The translations under genes were made by a program, and so were the position numbers. Below, piece after piece: positions 49,801 through 59,426 of a stretch of DNA of 64,000 nucleotides (positions are counted from its first letter, which is position 1; each line of letters opens with the position of its first letter). Source of the stretch: Marsupella aquatica (Eukaryota; Marchantiophyta); NCBI GenBank assembly GCA_973895155.1, contig OZ316891.1, positions 8,990,001-9,054,000 of the forward strand. Direction: 5' to 3'. Under the pieces are notes generated by a model. It did no database searches and was not told the DNA's origin. It was given only the letters and a program-made list of their open reading frames with translations.

Positions 49801-51545
49801 AATTCCATTTTGGAAATGGACATGTGGGTTTGAGTATTGTGTATCTATGCCTGTTGTACTCCAGAATTCATCAAATGTTTTAGAAGTAAATTCTCCAGCA
49901 TTATCTACTTTGAGTGTACGTATAATTGGATATTTAGGGAACTGTGTCTTTATTTTCATAATGTGTGATAAGATGCGTGGAAAAACCAGATTTCTTGTTG
50001 AAAGTAATGAAACCTGCACCCACTTTGAAGAAGCATCGATCAGCACGGCCAGAGGGTGGGTCTATTGGTCCACAGACGTCAGCATGAAGGCGTTCTAAAA
50101 ACTGTGGTATTTCCATGATTGTTTTGGATATTGAAGGGCGTGTAATAAATTTTCCCTGTGAGCAGGCTATGCAAGGGGTTCTAAATGAGGATGGGTGTAC
50201 TTCTTGGGATATGCCCACTGTATCCTGAATGATTTTATGGTACATTTTAATACCAGGATGGCCCAATCGATTGTGCCATCATTTAGTGACAGTGAGAGCT
50301 TTGGTTTCAGTATGGTAAGCATGGATCCATGTGATATAAAGGCCTGGAGGAATAACAGTCAGGTAAGCTCTCTTTGATGAAGAGACCAGAAGCAGCTGGT
50401 TGCATTATATGAAGGACCTCTTGTGTTTTTGAGATTTATGTATGAATATGAAAATATTATTTCTGATATCCCTTAAGCTTATCAGGTTTCTAGTAGCATT
50501 CGGTGCATAGATAGCCGATTTTATATAAGTAATTGTGCCTCTTGGAAACACAACTTTTGTAGGGCCATTTTCTTCTTCAATATTTTTTTGTCCTGTAATA
50601 GTATTCATAGCCCTTTTTGATGGATTTATCGAAGTGAAATAATCTTTGTGCAGGACTATTGAGTGGGATGCCCACTATCGACTATACAATGCATAGGATT
50701 ATCCAATAGTGAATCAGTCATTTGTATAGTATGTACTTCAGGTTAAGGAGGAGGATGGGGATACAAATCAATATCATCCAAAAAACTGCCATGTGTTTCA
50801 TTTTGAGGGGCTTCCATTTTTTCTTTATAAAGTTTAGCTAAATGTGCAGGTGCCTTGCATTCTTTTTGGGTATGGCCTTTTGTGCCGCAACAAAAGCATG
50901 ATATAGAGATATTATTCTTATCTCAATTTTCTGGGTTATATCCTCTGCCATGTCCACGGCCTTGGGCTTCTCTCCTCTGCCGGGTACTTCCTGATGGTTG
51001 GTTGAATGTGGTTGCTCTACCACCTCCTCTTCCCTTCAAAAATTGATTTCTGCCTCGTCCAAAAAATTGTCCTCTTCTCCCCCTGAATCTTCCTTGGCCT
51101 CTCCCCCTGTTATTATCCTTAGACTTATTGAAATGTGTTTTTGCTCTTGGAGGTGGTGCTGCACTACCAGGGGGTCTCATCTTGGCATTTTGTAGAAGTA
51201 GTATATGGTGTTTTTCAACAATTAACATGTGTGATATTAACTCTGAGTATTTTTTAAAGTTCATGTTTTGATACTGTTGTGCCAAGACTAAGTTGGAAGC
51301 ATGGAATGTTGATAGCATTTTCTTGATTTGTTCTTGATCATCCACTGGGTGGCCACAAATAGCCAGTTTTGACATGATCCAAAATAGCTCACTATTGTAC
51401 ATAATTAGCCATTGTGGTAACTATGATCTTGAACCCGTAAGTTTATCCAGTCATGCCTTGCGAAAGGTAAAGATACTAGATTCATATGATGAAAACATAA
51501 TTTTAATTCATCCCACAAGGTCCTTGGATTGTAATAATTCATGTA
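46836..51545 (-). pseudogene. Copia retrotransposon 2, heavily decayed
   Basis: On the minus strand, from its 5' side at about 51540: Gag fragments (51402-50923, with LSTFHASNLVLAQQYQNM), protease region, GAG-pre-integrase/integrase (50266-49591, with CIACSQGK and HADVCGPIDPPSG), a post-integrase region (49308-48866), RT (48439-47530, FVKKRNVAGEV; the YVDD motif near 47780 is split by a small insertion), and RNase H (47526-46870), ending near 46836 with ADLFTKPLP-like sequence after a stop. Many frameshifts and a MITE-like insertion disrupt it. Its 3' LTR is missing at the junction with Copia 1. Confidence 0.85.
49281..49608. mobile_element. MITE-like insertion within Copia 2
   Basis: About 328 bp with inverted ends CACCGTGACAGCAAA and CATCGTGACAGCAAA. 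The interior is AT-rich with repeated GTAACAG(C/T)AAA motifs. It interrupts Copia 2 just after the integrase domain: coding homology resumes on both sides. The target duplication was not resolved. Confidence 0.6.
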
Positions 51546-52255
51546 CTGTGTTTTCAATGGTTCTGCTAAGTGGTGATGGCCGGATCAAGATTAAAGCTTT
51601 AAGCTATCTAACAGTTGGGTGTATGAAATGCTCTGCCCCAAGGGCTCTGATTTCTGCCGGCTCAACCGGATCTGGAATGAAACCCTGACTGAGGCTGCCT
51701 AGTGTAGAGTTTGGACAGTGGTGTGGACGGCTGATCTCTCTACTAAGGCAAAAACTTTTGTATGGAGGATACTGGCACAAGGGCTTTTCTCAGGTTCCAG
51801 GGCATTGAGGATGTCTAAATCAGATGGAACTTGTACTCTTTGTGTGGACACTGTGGAAACTATCCCTCACATTTTCCTTTATTGCAGACATGCGCTCTGC
51901 TGTTGGAGGGTGATCAGATGCTGGCTGCTTGGTGCTTTAGACCTAGGCCCTTTGTCTATCGTTGGATTGCTTCACTCCACTACGAGGAAGGAACCTCTGA
52001 CTACATTGCATCTTTTCCTATTGTATCAATCTCTATGGAGCTTATGGCTTGCATGGAACTCTCAGACCTTTGATCGGTGTCGTATAGTGCTAAGTATCAA
52101 AAGTGACTCTTCTCACCTAAAACCAGGGTTTCGATCCCTTTAAGAACAGATTTCAGAATGAATTGTATAACTTTTATCACTCCGAGTGATTTAGAGTCTT
52201 GAGCTCTATGTTGACTTCACTTCTCAATAAAAAAAATCGAATAAACAAACAACAA
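51546..52255 (+). pseudogene. 5'-truncated LINE 3' end (zf-RVT domain)
   Basis: An open frame at 51718-52143 (141 codons) contains KAKTFVWRILAQGL, CTLCVDTVETIPHIFLYC and RHALCCW. This is the zinc-binding segment found after the reverse transcriptase of plant L1-type LINEs. It is followed by AATAAAAAAAATCG (about 52226), consistent with a short A-rich tail. The RT domain is absent, as in typical 5'-truncated insertions. The 5' limit near 51546 is approximate. Confidence 0.65.
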
Positions 52256-52261
52256 AGTAAC

Positions 52262-53468
52262 TGAACTTCTGATTTATGAATTAGAGAAGAAATGAGTAAG
52301 GATTTAGAGACTACAAGCTGCTACTGCCACTCCTTCAGAAAGGATTTGGGCTCAGTATAGACATGAAATCTATCTCATAATTCATCCATCTCACTCTTCA
52401 AAACACAAAGGTTAATGATAATGGAATTCTCAATCTGATGAAGCAGAAGCTTTCTGATTGCAAATGAATGATATGATTTAAAATGCCGTCAACATGGTTT
52501 GACATCAGCGATACGCAATTCAGTCAAACTCTAAACCATATTCCAGAATCAAAGCAACAGTACTAACTACTCTGAGAATCAGAATTTACTTCTCATTTAT
52601 CATTAACTATTCTTGAATTGGCTAGCGAATCCCGACTCTGCAAGCAAGCCTAGCAGTGAATTCAATACGAGTTTCAGAAATCTGCAACTGAATTCAATCA
52701 CCACAGGAATCTCTTGAATTCAATCTTAACTTCAATCAATATAGCTTTACTTCCATACAAAACACTCACAGCATGCCTTGTTACAATGGAAGGAGGAGAA
52801 AACTATTCAGAAGACTCAATTCTGAATACAGTATTAACTCTATTTCTCTCTACTTCAAATAAGCATTCTACTCTGTCTTATAAGTGCTGGAATCCTAAAA
52901 TGGAGGAGGTAAGAACAGTCGTGCCTTTCCAAGCTTAAAACTAAACAAGGGAGAAGCACAGCATAAGTACTTCAACAAGGGTGGTAGAATACTACTTTAC
53001 TAGTAATCTACTTCAAAAACTAAGTGTTGAGCGGACGCTGCTAGAAGCGTCGGGAGAATCTGGACGCTGCTAGAAGCGTCTTAAGTAAAACCAACGGACG
53101 CTGCTCACACTGCTCACAGCGTCAATACTAGGGTGGACGCTGCTCACAGCGTCGTGTGTTGAAGCTGACGCTTTCCACAGCGTCGGTCGAAATCCTCATA
53201 GAGTCTTGGTGGCGGTCGGGCGCTGCCAAAAGCGTCATGAGGAGGTTGGACGCTTCCGCAGCGTCTTGAGTAAAAGAAACGGGCGCTGGTCACAGCGTCG
53301 GGCAAAGTACACTAGGAATCGTCAGGAAAGCCGGAGATGTCAAATATTTCTATAAGTGTCCAGAACAAGTAAATGTTGGCCGGAAGGTGTCTAAAGTGTA
53401 AGTAAATCTTGTGATATGCTAAAAATAAACAAGTTTCCAGAAAAAATTGCAGGGACACCCATACCACA
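52262..53468 (-). repeat. 3' LTR of the Gypsy-type element
   Basis: On the minus strand the LTR begins TGTGGTATGGG directly after a polypurine tract (AAGTGGAGGGCTA, 53469-53481). The other end is placed at 52262 because the plus strand there starts TG and the LINE tail precedes it; this limit is uncertain. It is about 1.2 kb and non-coding. The paired 5' LTR lies outside the preserved part of the element. Confidence 0.6.
53034..53299. repeat. Array of eight GACGCT...AGCGTC hairpin units inside the LTR
   Basis: Units start at 53034, 53063, 53097, 53136, 53167, 53219, 53249 and 53282. Most are 18 nt with a 6-bp palindromic stem (GACGCT or GGCGCT pairing with AGCGTC) and a 6-nt loop such as GCTAGA, GCTCAC or TTCCAC. 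The third is expanded to 27 nt by an internal GCTCACA(C) duplication. Unit starts are mostly 29-39 bp apart (one gap 52). Stems are conserved while loops and spacers vary. Confidence 0.9.
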
Positions 53469-53481
53469 TAGCCCTCCACTT
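53469..53481 (-). promoter_or_regulatory. Polypurine tract of the Gypsy-type element
   Basis: On the minus strand AAGTGGAGGGCTA immediately precedes the TGTGGTATGGG start of the LTR. This is the position of the plus-strand DNA primer in LTR retrotransposons. Confidence 0.6.
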
Positions 53482-53545
53482 AAATTTCGCCGTGTCCCCA
53501 CAAGACATGACCGAATTGAATCAGAAGCGAGTGACATGTTCTTCA

Positions 53546-53971
53546 TTAATAATATTCTGGCTTAATAATCCAAGTAGTGCTCAAAATCATTGACGGGAGT
53601 TGGGAGATATCCGAATCCAGAATATAAAAATCGAGGTCATGGAATTCTTCTCCGATCTGTATTGGGACTCCTTTAACTCTTCCCCAAAGATTAATGATTC
53701 GTCCATCGATTGATATCTGAGCAGATATCGGTTGTACTTCTTGATGAACAAATTGCTGGCACAGTCTGTGGGAGAGGAAATTAATTCGAGAGCCTGGATC
53801 AATAACAAAGTGTTGAATAGCATGTCCTCCCAGTTTGATCTTGCCTTCAAAGGAATGTTGGAAAGCACGGGGTAAAGAATTCCAACAATCCATAGTAGCT
53901 TTGATGTCCCACATGAGCAGATAAATATCAATTCGAAGGAGAAAGAAGGAAACAATTGCAGGATGCTGCAA
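53546..53971 (-). CDS. Divergent retropepsin-like domain at the 3' end of the Gypsy-type element
   Basis: 141 codons, no ATG at the 5' edge (opens at a TTG). After a hydrophobic start it reads GKIKLGGHAIQHFVIDPGSR, then LWGRVKGVPIQIG, LDFYILD and LPSMILSTTWI. The order matches a retroviral-type aspartic protease: active-site strand, flap region, then a hydrophobic strand before a W. The canonical D-(S/T)-G-A is replaced by DPGS. It differs from the normal protease domain of this element at 57419-58102. It may be a second protease-like domain, an inactive copy, or part of a longer ORF 3' of the 618-codon ORF. Confidence 0.5.
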   Translation of the reverse strand: MQHPAIVSFFLLRIDIYLLMWDIKATMDCWNSLPRAFQHSFEGKIKLGGHAIQHFVIDPGSRINFLSHRLCQQFVHQEVQPISAQISIDGRIINLWGRVKGVPIQIGEEFHDLDFYILDSDISQLPSMILSTTWIIKPEYY

Positions 53972-54026
53972 AAGTAACGGCTTATAAATGACAACACCGT
54001 TTGATATCTCTCATAAATGGTGTCCT

Positions 54027-55883
54027 TCAAATCTGTGTCCTAGATAAAACACCTTGAATAATCACATCCGGATAAGAAGGAATAATAGGTAGGAACGCTA
54101 AACACCTAAGCGACTTGAACCCTTGGGAAGCCGGTAGCATACATTGTTTTGTAATCAACTGCTCCCTTAGCTTAACAAGCTTCTTCTCATATTTAATTGG
54201 AATAGCAAACCCACCAGGACAAACCCAAACATAGTATGGATAGGGCCATGGAATTTCCGGCACAAGGGGCGGAAATGGAGCTTGAGCTCGTCGAAGCATA
54301 TACACCCAACACCAAATTTCAAACTCCGAAAACTTATGTCGTCTGTCCTTATCAATGGGAGGAACCGCCTTCCCAGGTTCATATGTGCGAATCAAACTAC
54401 GAATCCTCGGATGGGATGTCATTGGCAAAATCTGCTGCTGCTGCAAAATGCTCTCCATCTCCAGATGTCGAAAAGCTACTCGAAAATGTTTCTTCTCCCA
54501 CCTGTGAATTGAAGCCAAATTAGGGATAGGATTTCGGGGTGGCAAATCCACTGTATGCCGAAGTCGAGGAGGTACTCTGATAATGCGAGGGTCTTCGTCT
54601 TCTTCTCCATCACTTGGTGCTCCTATCCAACGGAAAATTACATCTGGCATAGCGGAAGGAATCACTGACTCCTTAACTGGTCGAATTGGCAATGTAACAG
54701 GAGACGAAGGAGCAGAAGGTTCGGGCTCCAGTGGTTCAAATTCTTCTCTTGCAACAGTAGCTGGTTGATCTGCAGTGGGATGCATTGGTACTAAAACAGG
54801 AAGTTCTTCTTTAAAATTATCGCTAGGTAAAGAGACTTCCTGGTTAGTTCGATCTGCCAAAAGTACAGGAAGGGGTAGCTCGTCTGTTCCGATAGGTGCT
54901 TCTCCCTGTTCAAAATCCTGGGAAGATGCTTCAGGAAAGATCTGTCGACTGATAGCATGGCGCAACCGTTTCCAAGATTTTCGAGTATACGTCACTGAAA
55001 ACTCCTCCCGAATGTTTTTATCCTCGTTTGTAGCCAATGAAACTGGTGCTGAGCTGGTTGTCGAAGCGGGTGTCTCGGGTACCAATATGGGTACAGATAT
55101 ACCCATATTACCAGATACCTGATTGCGACTCGGAAAACCAGCAGAGCCTCCTTCAATCAACTCATCTTCAGGAGAAACCCATTTTACAGGCGGAAATGAA
55201 GGAGCTCCTATCGCGGCTATTGCCTCATCTAATTCCTTAGTTATATCCAAAGGAATCGATATGAGTGAACCAGGTGTAGACCAGGCAGGGTATCTTGCGA
55301 CAGATTGGGGAGAAGTCACTGGTTCACCTACTTCGTCTATATCCACAATTGCATCCTCCGAATCAACTTTAACCAGCTTCACAATTTCTGAGCTTAATAT
55401 TTCTGACTCCTGGACCAGAGGGATTTCACCTATATTTGGGCTAGAACTAAGAGAGTCGGACGAATCATACTCCTGTAAAGCCTGCAAAGCATCACTATTT
55501 GCCTCTATGGGAACCAAAACAGGGGTAGAAGTAAATCCATCATACTCGTCCTCAGCAGTAGAATGTTGAAGAGGTTCCCCTGAAAAACCTTCTTCATCCA
55601 CCCTCACCTCATCTTCAACATTCATCCGAGAAGCAGAATTATCCTGATCAACATCATAAATAGGCTCGGCAGCACAAGGTGAACACGAGAGTCGAGGTGA
55701 CATAGAATGCTCCAACCCTGTTGGCATTGCTGAAGGAACATCTTCGGCAACTTGAGCCTCTCTTGGTTGGTGAAGAATCGGATCGTCACTCCCTTCAGCT
55801 GATGCTCTTGTCTCTTTCAATTTCCGAACTTCACCCACCAGTTCAGGTTCCTCACAGTCGAGTATTGCACATAGCTCTACCAC
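54027..55883 (-). CDS. Long ORF of unknown function replacing integrase in the Gypsy-type element
   Basis: 618 codons uninterrupted, opening at a GTG (no ATG at the 5' edge; the frame is open back to about 55901). It overlaps the end of the RT-RNase H frame by about 20 nt in another frame. The first two thirds is acidic and Ser/Pro-rich (for example EFEPLEPEPSAPSSPV). The last third is more basic and hydrophobic (FRVAFRHLEMESILQQQQ, FEIWCWVYMLRRAQAPFPPL, YPYYVWVCPGGFAIPIKYEK). No integrase HHCC or DD35E signature, chromodomain or envelope-like membrane segment was recognised. The long open frame contrasts with the decayed neighbours, suggesting recent coding constraint. Confidence 0.6.
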   Translation of the reverse strand: MVELCAILDCEEPELVGEVRKLKETRASAEGSDDPILHQPREAQVAEDVPSAMPTGLEHSMSPRLSCSPCAAEPIYDVDQDNSASRMNVEDEVRVDEEGFSGEPLQHSTAEDEYDGFTSTPVLVPIEANSDALQALQEYDSSDSLSSSPNIGEIPLVQESEILSSEIVKLVKVDSEDAIVDIDEVGEPVTSPQSVARYPAWSTPGSLISIPLDITKELDEAIAAIGAPSFPPVKWVSPEDELIEGGSAGFPSRNQVSGNMGISVPILVPETPASTTSSAPVSLATNEDKNIREEFSVTYTRKSWKRLRHAISRQIFPEASSQDFEQGEAPIGTDELPLPVLLADRTNQEVSLPSDNFKEELPVLVPMHPTADQPATVAREEFEPLEPEPSAPSSPVTLPIRPVKESVIPSAMPDVIFRWIGAPSDGEEDEDPRIIRVPPRLRHTVDLPPRNPIPNLASIHRWEKKHFRVAFRHLEMESILQQQQILPMTSHPRIRSLIRTYEPGKAVPPIDKDRRHKFSEFEIWCWVYMLRRAQAPFPPLVPEIPWPYPYYVWVCPGGFAIPIKYEKKLVKLREQLITKQCMLPASQGFKSLRCLAFLPIIPSYPDVIIQGVLSRTQI

Positions 55884-57397
55884 TGTGGAATTGGCTCGGA
55901 CTTAACCAAATATTTTAAGGAATTATGATCAGTGTGAAAAGTAACCTGATACCCCAACAAATAGTGACGAAATTTCTTACACGCAAAGAAGATGGCCAAA
56001 GCTTCCCATTCAGTGACGGAGTAGTTTTTCTCGGCTGCACTCATTTGGCGGCTGGCATAGTAAATTGGATGGTCACGGTTTTCCACATCCTTCTGACTGA
56101 GATTAGCTCCAATGCAGAACGCAGAAGAGTCAATGAAGACATGAAACTTCTTAGTCCAATCTGGGGGTGACAAAATAGGTGCAGAGATTAACCGATCCTT
56201 GAGCAACTGGAATGCTTGCTGCCGCTCCTCATTCCATGTATATTCCACATCACTTTTTAACAGTTGGGTTAAGGGTAAGGCAATATTAGCATGTTTATAA
56301 ATGAACCGACGATAATACCCCACATGTCCCAGAAAAGCACGAAGCTGCTTTAAATCGGTCGGTGGTTGCAACTCCATAATTACTCTAACCTTCTCTGTAT
56401 CAACCTCAATGCCGCGTTGTGAAATAACATGGCCTAACAAAATTCCCTCCTTCATACCAATAAAGCACTTTTCTGGATGAAGACACAACTGAGCCTCTCT
56501 ACACTTCTGAAATGTCTTCTCCAAATGGACGAGGTGTTCAGCCGCTGACCCGTAAACACAAAAGTCGTCAATAAAAATCTCCATGAAATGCCGCAAATAT
56601 TCTTGAAAAATAATCATCATAATGCGCTGAAAAGTACCCGGGGCATTACACAGCCCAAAAGGCATCATGGTAAATGCATATGTACCCCAGTCGGTGGTGA
56701 ACGTAGTCTTGTCGCGATCCTCCTTCCGAATGGACACCTGGTTATAACCAGAGTACCCATCTAAAAAACTGTATAACTCATGCAAGGCCACTGAATCAAG
56801 TACCAGATCAATAAATGGCAAAGGATAATGATCTTTCCGAGTGGCAGCATTCAACTTCCGGAAGTCTTGACAAACGCGAATTTTCGTTTTACCATCGGGT
56901 CCCGGCTTTTTGGGGACAATGACAATTGGTGAGACCCATTCACTACTCAAGACCGGGTAGATAAATCCAGCAGTCGTGAGCTTGTCCAACTCGTCTTTAA
57001 CCAGGATGGAATATTTGGGATTCAAACGGTACTGTCTCTGTCGGACAGGTACTGCTCCTTCCATAAGGTCAATACGATGTTCGCCCAAATGTGGATGGAT
57101 ACCTTTTAAATCAGAATGACTCCAGGCAAAGACATCTTTATACTGGGTTAATAAACTGATATACTGTTCCCGTAGCTCTCCTTCGATATGCTTACCAATA
57201 TTCAAAAACTTGCCTGGCTCAATTTCGATTTTCTGACAAGCTTTTGGATCCACAATTCCATCCGTGAGGTTTGCCGGCTGAAGTCCAAGTTTGGATACTT
57301 CTGGTGCAAATGGCTCAAGGGTAGCTGACACTCCCATATCATGGTGTAAATCCCTATTAGCCTCAGTATTAGGAGGTTCGTCTGCTGCTGGGCCCAC
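55877..57397 (-). CDS. Gypsy (Ty3-type) reverse transcriptase-RNase H
   Basis: 506 codons. RT motifs are QDFRKLNAATRKDHYPLPFID, FLDGYSGYNQ (Asp213), MPFGLCNAPGTFQ and the catalytic FIDDFCVYG (275-283). RNase H follows with FIDSSAFCIG (Asp423), TEWEALA (Glu465) and FHTDHNSLKYL (Asp490). The frame ends PIPQW-stop where integrase linkers normally begin. There is no ATG at its 5' edge: it is in the same frame as the upstream protease ORF, separated only by one TGA at 57419-57421. Catalytic residues look intact. Confidence 0.88.
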   Translation of the reverse strand: MGPAADEPPNTEANRDLHHDMGVSATLEPFAPEVSKLGLQPANLTDGIVDPKACQKIEIEPGKFLNIGKHIEGELREQYISLLTQYKDVFAWSHSDLKGIHPHLGEHRIDLMEGAVPVRQRQYRLNPKYSILVKDELDKLTTAGFIYPVLSSEWVSPIVIVPKKPGPDGKTKIRVCQDFRKLNAATRKDHYPLPFIDLVLDSVALHELYSFLDGYSGYNQVSIRKEDRDKTTFTTDWGTYAFTMMPFGLCNAPGTFQRIMMIIFQEYLRHFMEIFIDDFCVYGSAAEHLVHLEKTFQKCREAQLCLHPEKCFIGMKEGILLGHVISQRGIEVDTEKVRVIMELQPPTDLKQLRAFLGHVGYYRRFIYKHANIALPLTQLLKSDVEYTWNEERQQAFQLLKDRLISAPILSPPDWTKKFHVFIDSSAFCIGANLSQKDVENRDHPIYYASRQMSAAEKNYSVTEWEALAIFFACKKFRHYLLGYQVTFHTDHNSLKYLVKSEPIPQW

Positions 57398-57418
57398 TTC
57401 CGATGATGAAGTTAATTG

Positions 57419-58102
57419 TCAGGAGGGCCTAGTTGGTTTTATGGGAGCATCAGACAGATAAACTTCCAAGTAACGAACTTCCTCCAGTTCAAATTCCAAT
57501 GGCTGCAGGACTAGCGAAGAGGTCGAAAAATCCGAGGTGTACCCATCATCTGTTTGTGTTTCTCCAAAATGTGGTTCCGGAACCCAACTAACAGTCACCT
57601 TAGGCTTCCCAAATGAAAGCTCTTGAGATTGCCAATTAACCTGAACTTGAGCCTTATACAACCATGGTCGGCCTAACAAAACAGGAAAGCTGGATGGTAT
57701 TTCCGGATTAATAACCACATAATCCAACAGAAAAGGGACACCAGCAATCAAAGTTTCTACTTTGGTCAGCTTCCCTATGGGTACCACACGAGACTGATCC
57801 GCCATGCGCAAAATCTTGGGAGTGGGCTCAAACTTAGTGAAACCCAAATTAAATGCTGCTGACTGTGTAATCAGATTAACGCTGGCTCCTCCATCCACAG
57901 GAACTCTCCGAATGACACACCCCTGGATTTGAACCTCAATTTCCATCGGTCCTTTGTCCTCCCACTCTGTTCGTAGCACATCCACAGAAGGTAACTTCTT
58001 CTTCCTCCGTTTTCCTGCAAGGAGGCTCCTCAGCTGTCGCCTATAAACCGGATTGTCCTGTAATAATTCCACCATTGGATTGTCCTGTAATAATTCCACC
58101 AT
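57419..58102 (-). CDS. Gypsy aspartic protease (partial, 5' truncated)
   Basis: 227 codons. It contains RVPVDGGASVNLI, the retropepsin active site in its D-G-G-A form, then MADQSRVVPIGKL (flap) and FPVLLGRPWLYKAQ. The beginning repeats MVELLQDNP because of the 27-bp tandem duplication at the junction with Copia 3. Gag and the 5' LTR are missing upstream. The stop TGA is followed by CAATTA, and the same frame continues into RT. Confidence 0.8.
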   Translation of the reverse strand: MVELLQDNPMVELLQDNPVYRRQLRSLLAGKRRKKKLPSVDVLRTEWEDKGPMEIEVQIQGCVIRRVPVDGGASVNLITQSAAFNLGFTKFEPTPKILRMADQSRVVPIGKLTKVETLIAGVPFLLDYVVINPEIPSSFPVLLGRPWLYKAQVQVNWQSQELSFGKPKVTVSWVPEPHFGETQTDDGYTSDFSTSSLVLQPLEFELEEVRYLEVYLSDAPIKPTRPS

Positions 58103-58108
58103 TGGATT
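58050..58108. repeat. 27-bp tandem duplication at the Gypsy/Copia junction
   Basis: Two exact 27-bp units (58050-58076 and 58077-58103) beginning GGATTGTCCTG, with GGATT of a third. One side continues as Gypsy protease, the other as Copia RT, so the duplication sits at the breakpoint. Confidence 0.85.
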
Positions 58109-59426
58109 CTAATGAATGTACCACCATTGGAGACGTTAATGGGTGTGCTAAGTTCATATTGAATTGTTTTAGGATCTTTTCCGTTTGTGTTGTCTGATGG
58201 AGCATCATGCCAGTAGGCAAGATCTCCAGTTGTAAACCTAAACAAAAGTTTGTATGGCCAAGATCTTTCATCTCAAATGTTGTTTTGAAACGGGTAATAG
58301 TATCTTCTATAATTTGGGATGTCCCAAATATGTTTAAGTTGTCGACATAAATAGAGACAATGACATATTCATCATCCACATGTTTAATAAATAAACATGG
58401 AGTAATTACATCATGGGAAAAACCCATGGAAATCATCTCATCAGTGAATCTTTGATGTCATACTCTGCCACTTTGTTTCAAGCCATATAATGCCTTCAAC
58501 ACGCGGATAGCTAGTCCGCGGTGAGTATGCCATATGGCTGACACAGGGGTGTCATTTTGATGAGTTACATGTGTAGATGACATATGAGGTGTAACTTGAT
58601 GTGTTTGGTTGATAATCTTATGTAAATATGGAATATGCGATGTAGCGCCTTGAGCTAAAGCTCGACGATATTCCTCCAACTTGGGAGGTGATTGCATGTA
58701 TAGACAAGTGTCTAAAGTTCCATATAGATATACGGTCGCGACATCCAGTTGTTGCATCTTAAGTTTATGGAAAATGGCAAATCCGATAAGGTATTGAAAT
58801 GTTGTGCTGTCCATAACCGGTGAGTAAGTTTCATCGTAATAGATTCCCGGTTGTTGGGTGAATCCTTTCCCTACCAGACGTGCTTTGTAGCGTACAACCT
58901 GGCCTTTATCATTTCTTTTGCGGACGAAGGTCCACTTGTAGCCAATGAGGTGTGCGTCTCTTGGTGTTGGCTCAACTGGGCCAAAAGTGTGTCTACTTAG
59001 TAGGGAATCTAAGTTGCCATTGATAGCTTTTTGCCATTCAGGCCAATCTGGTCTGTTTTGGCATTCTAATATGGAAATTGGTTCAGGTGTATCGTCATTG
59101 ATATGTGTTGCCACCATTAATGCAAAAACATCATCTATTGAAGTAGTAGTTCTATCCCACATCGCACCGGTGTGTGCGTAGTGGATAGAGATCTCTTCAT
59201 GAGTTGTAGAGTCAGTATGATCTACGTTAGGTGAAGGAGGGATAGATGAACCACACCTTCTTGGTTGTTTATCTTTTGATCCCAAGGGTCTGCCACGTTT
59301 GGCACGAGGCTGGGATGTACTTGCTGGCTCTCTTGATAATTTGATGCGAGCGGATGCTCTCGTAGCTGGAATATGTGAGCGGGTAACTTGTGATGTATCG
59401 ACAAAAGCGTTGGGAAGTTCTTCCAC
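58109..59426 (-). pseudogene. Copia 3 reverse transcriptase (truncated, mutated)
   Basis: Two frames, 59426-58458 and 58436-58109, cover RT. Visible are GYKWTFVRKRNDKG, VRYKARLVGKGFTQQPG, ALYGLKQSGR and VSIYVDNLNIFG. The active site YVDD has become YVDN, losing a catalytic aspartate. A stop or frameshift lies between the two pieces. RNase H and the 3' LTR are absent because the element ends at the Gypsy junction. Confidence 0.85.

Noticed and set aside
54236-55569. Plus-strand frames of up to 148 codons opposite the long Gypsy ORF
   Set aside because: They are shadows of the minus-strand ORF, which is far longer and uninterrupted.
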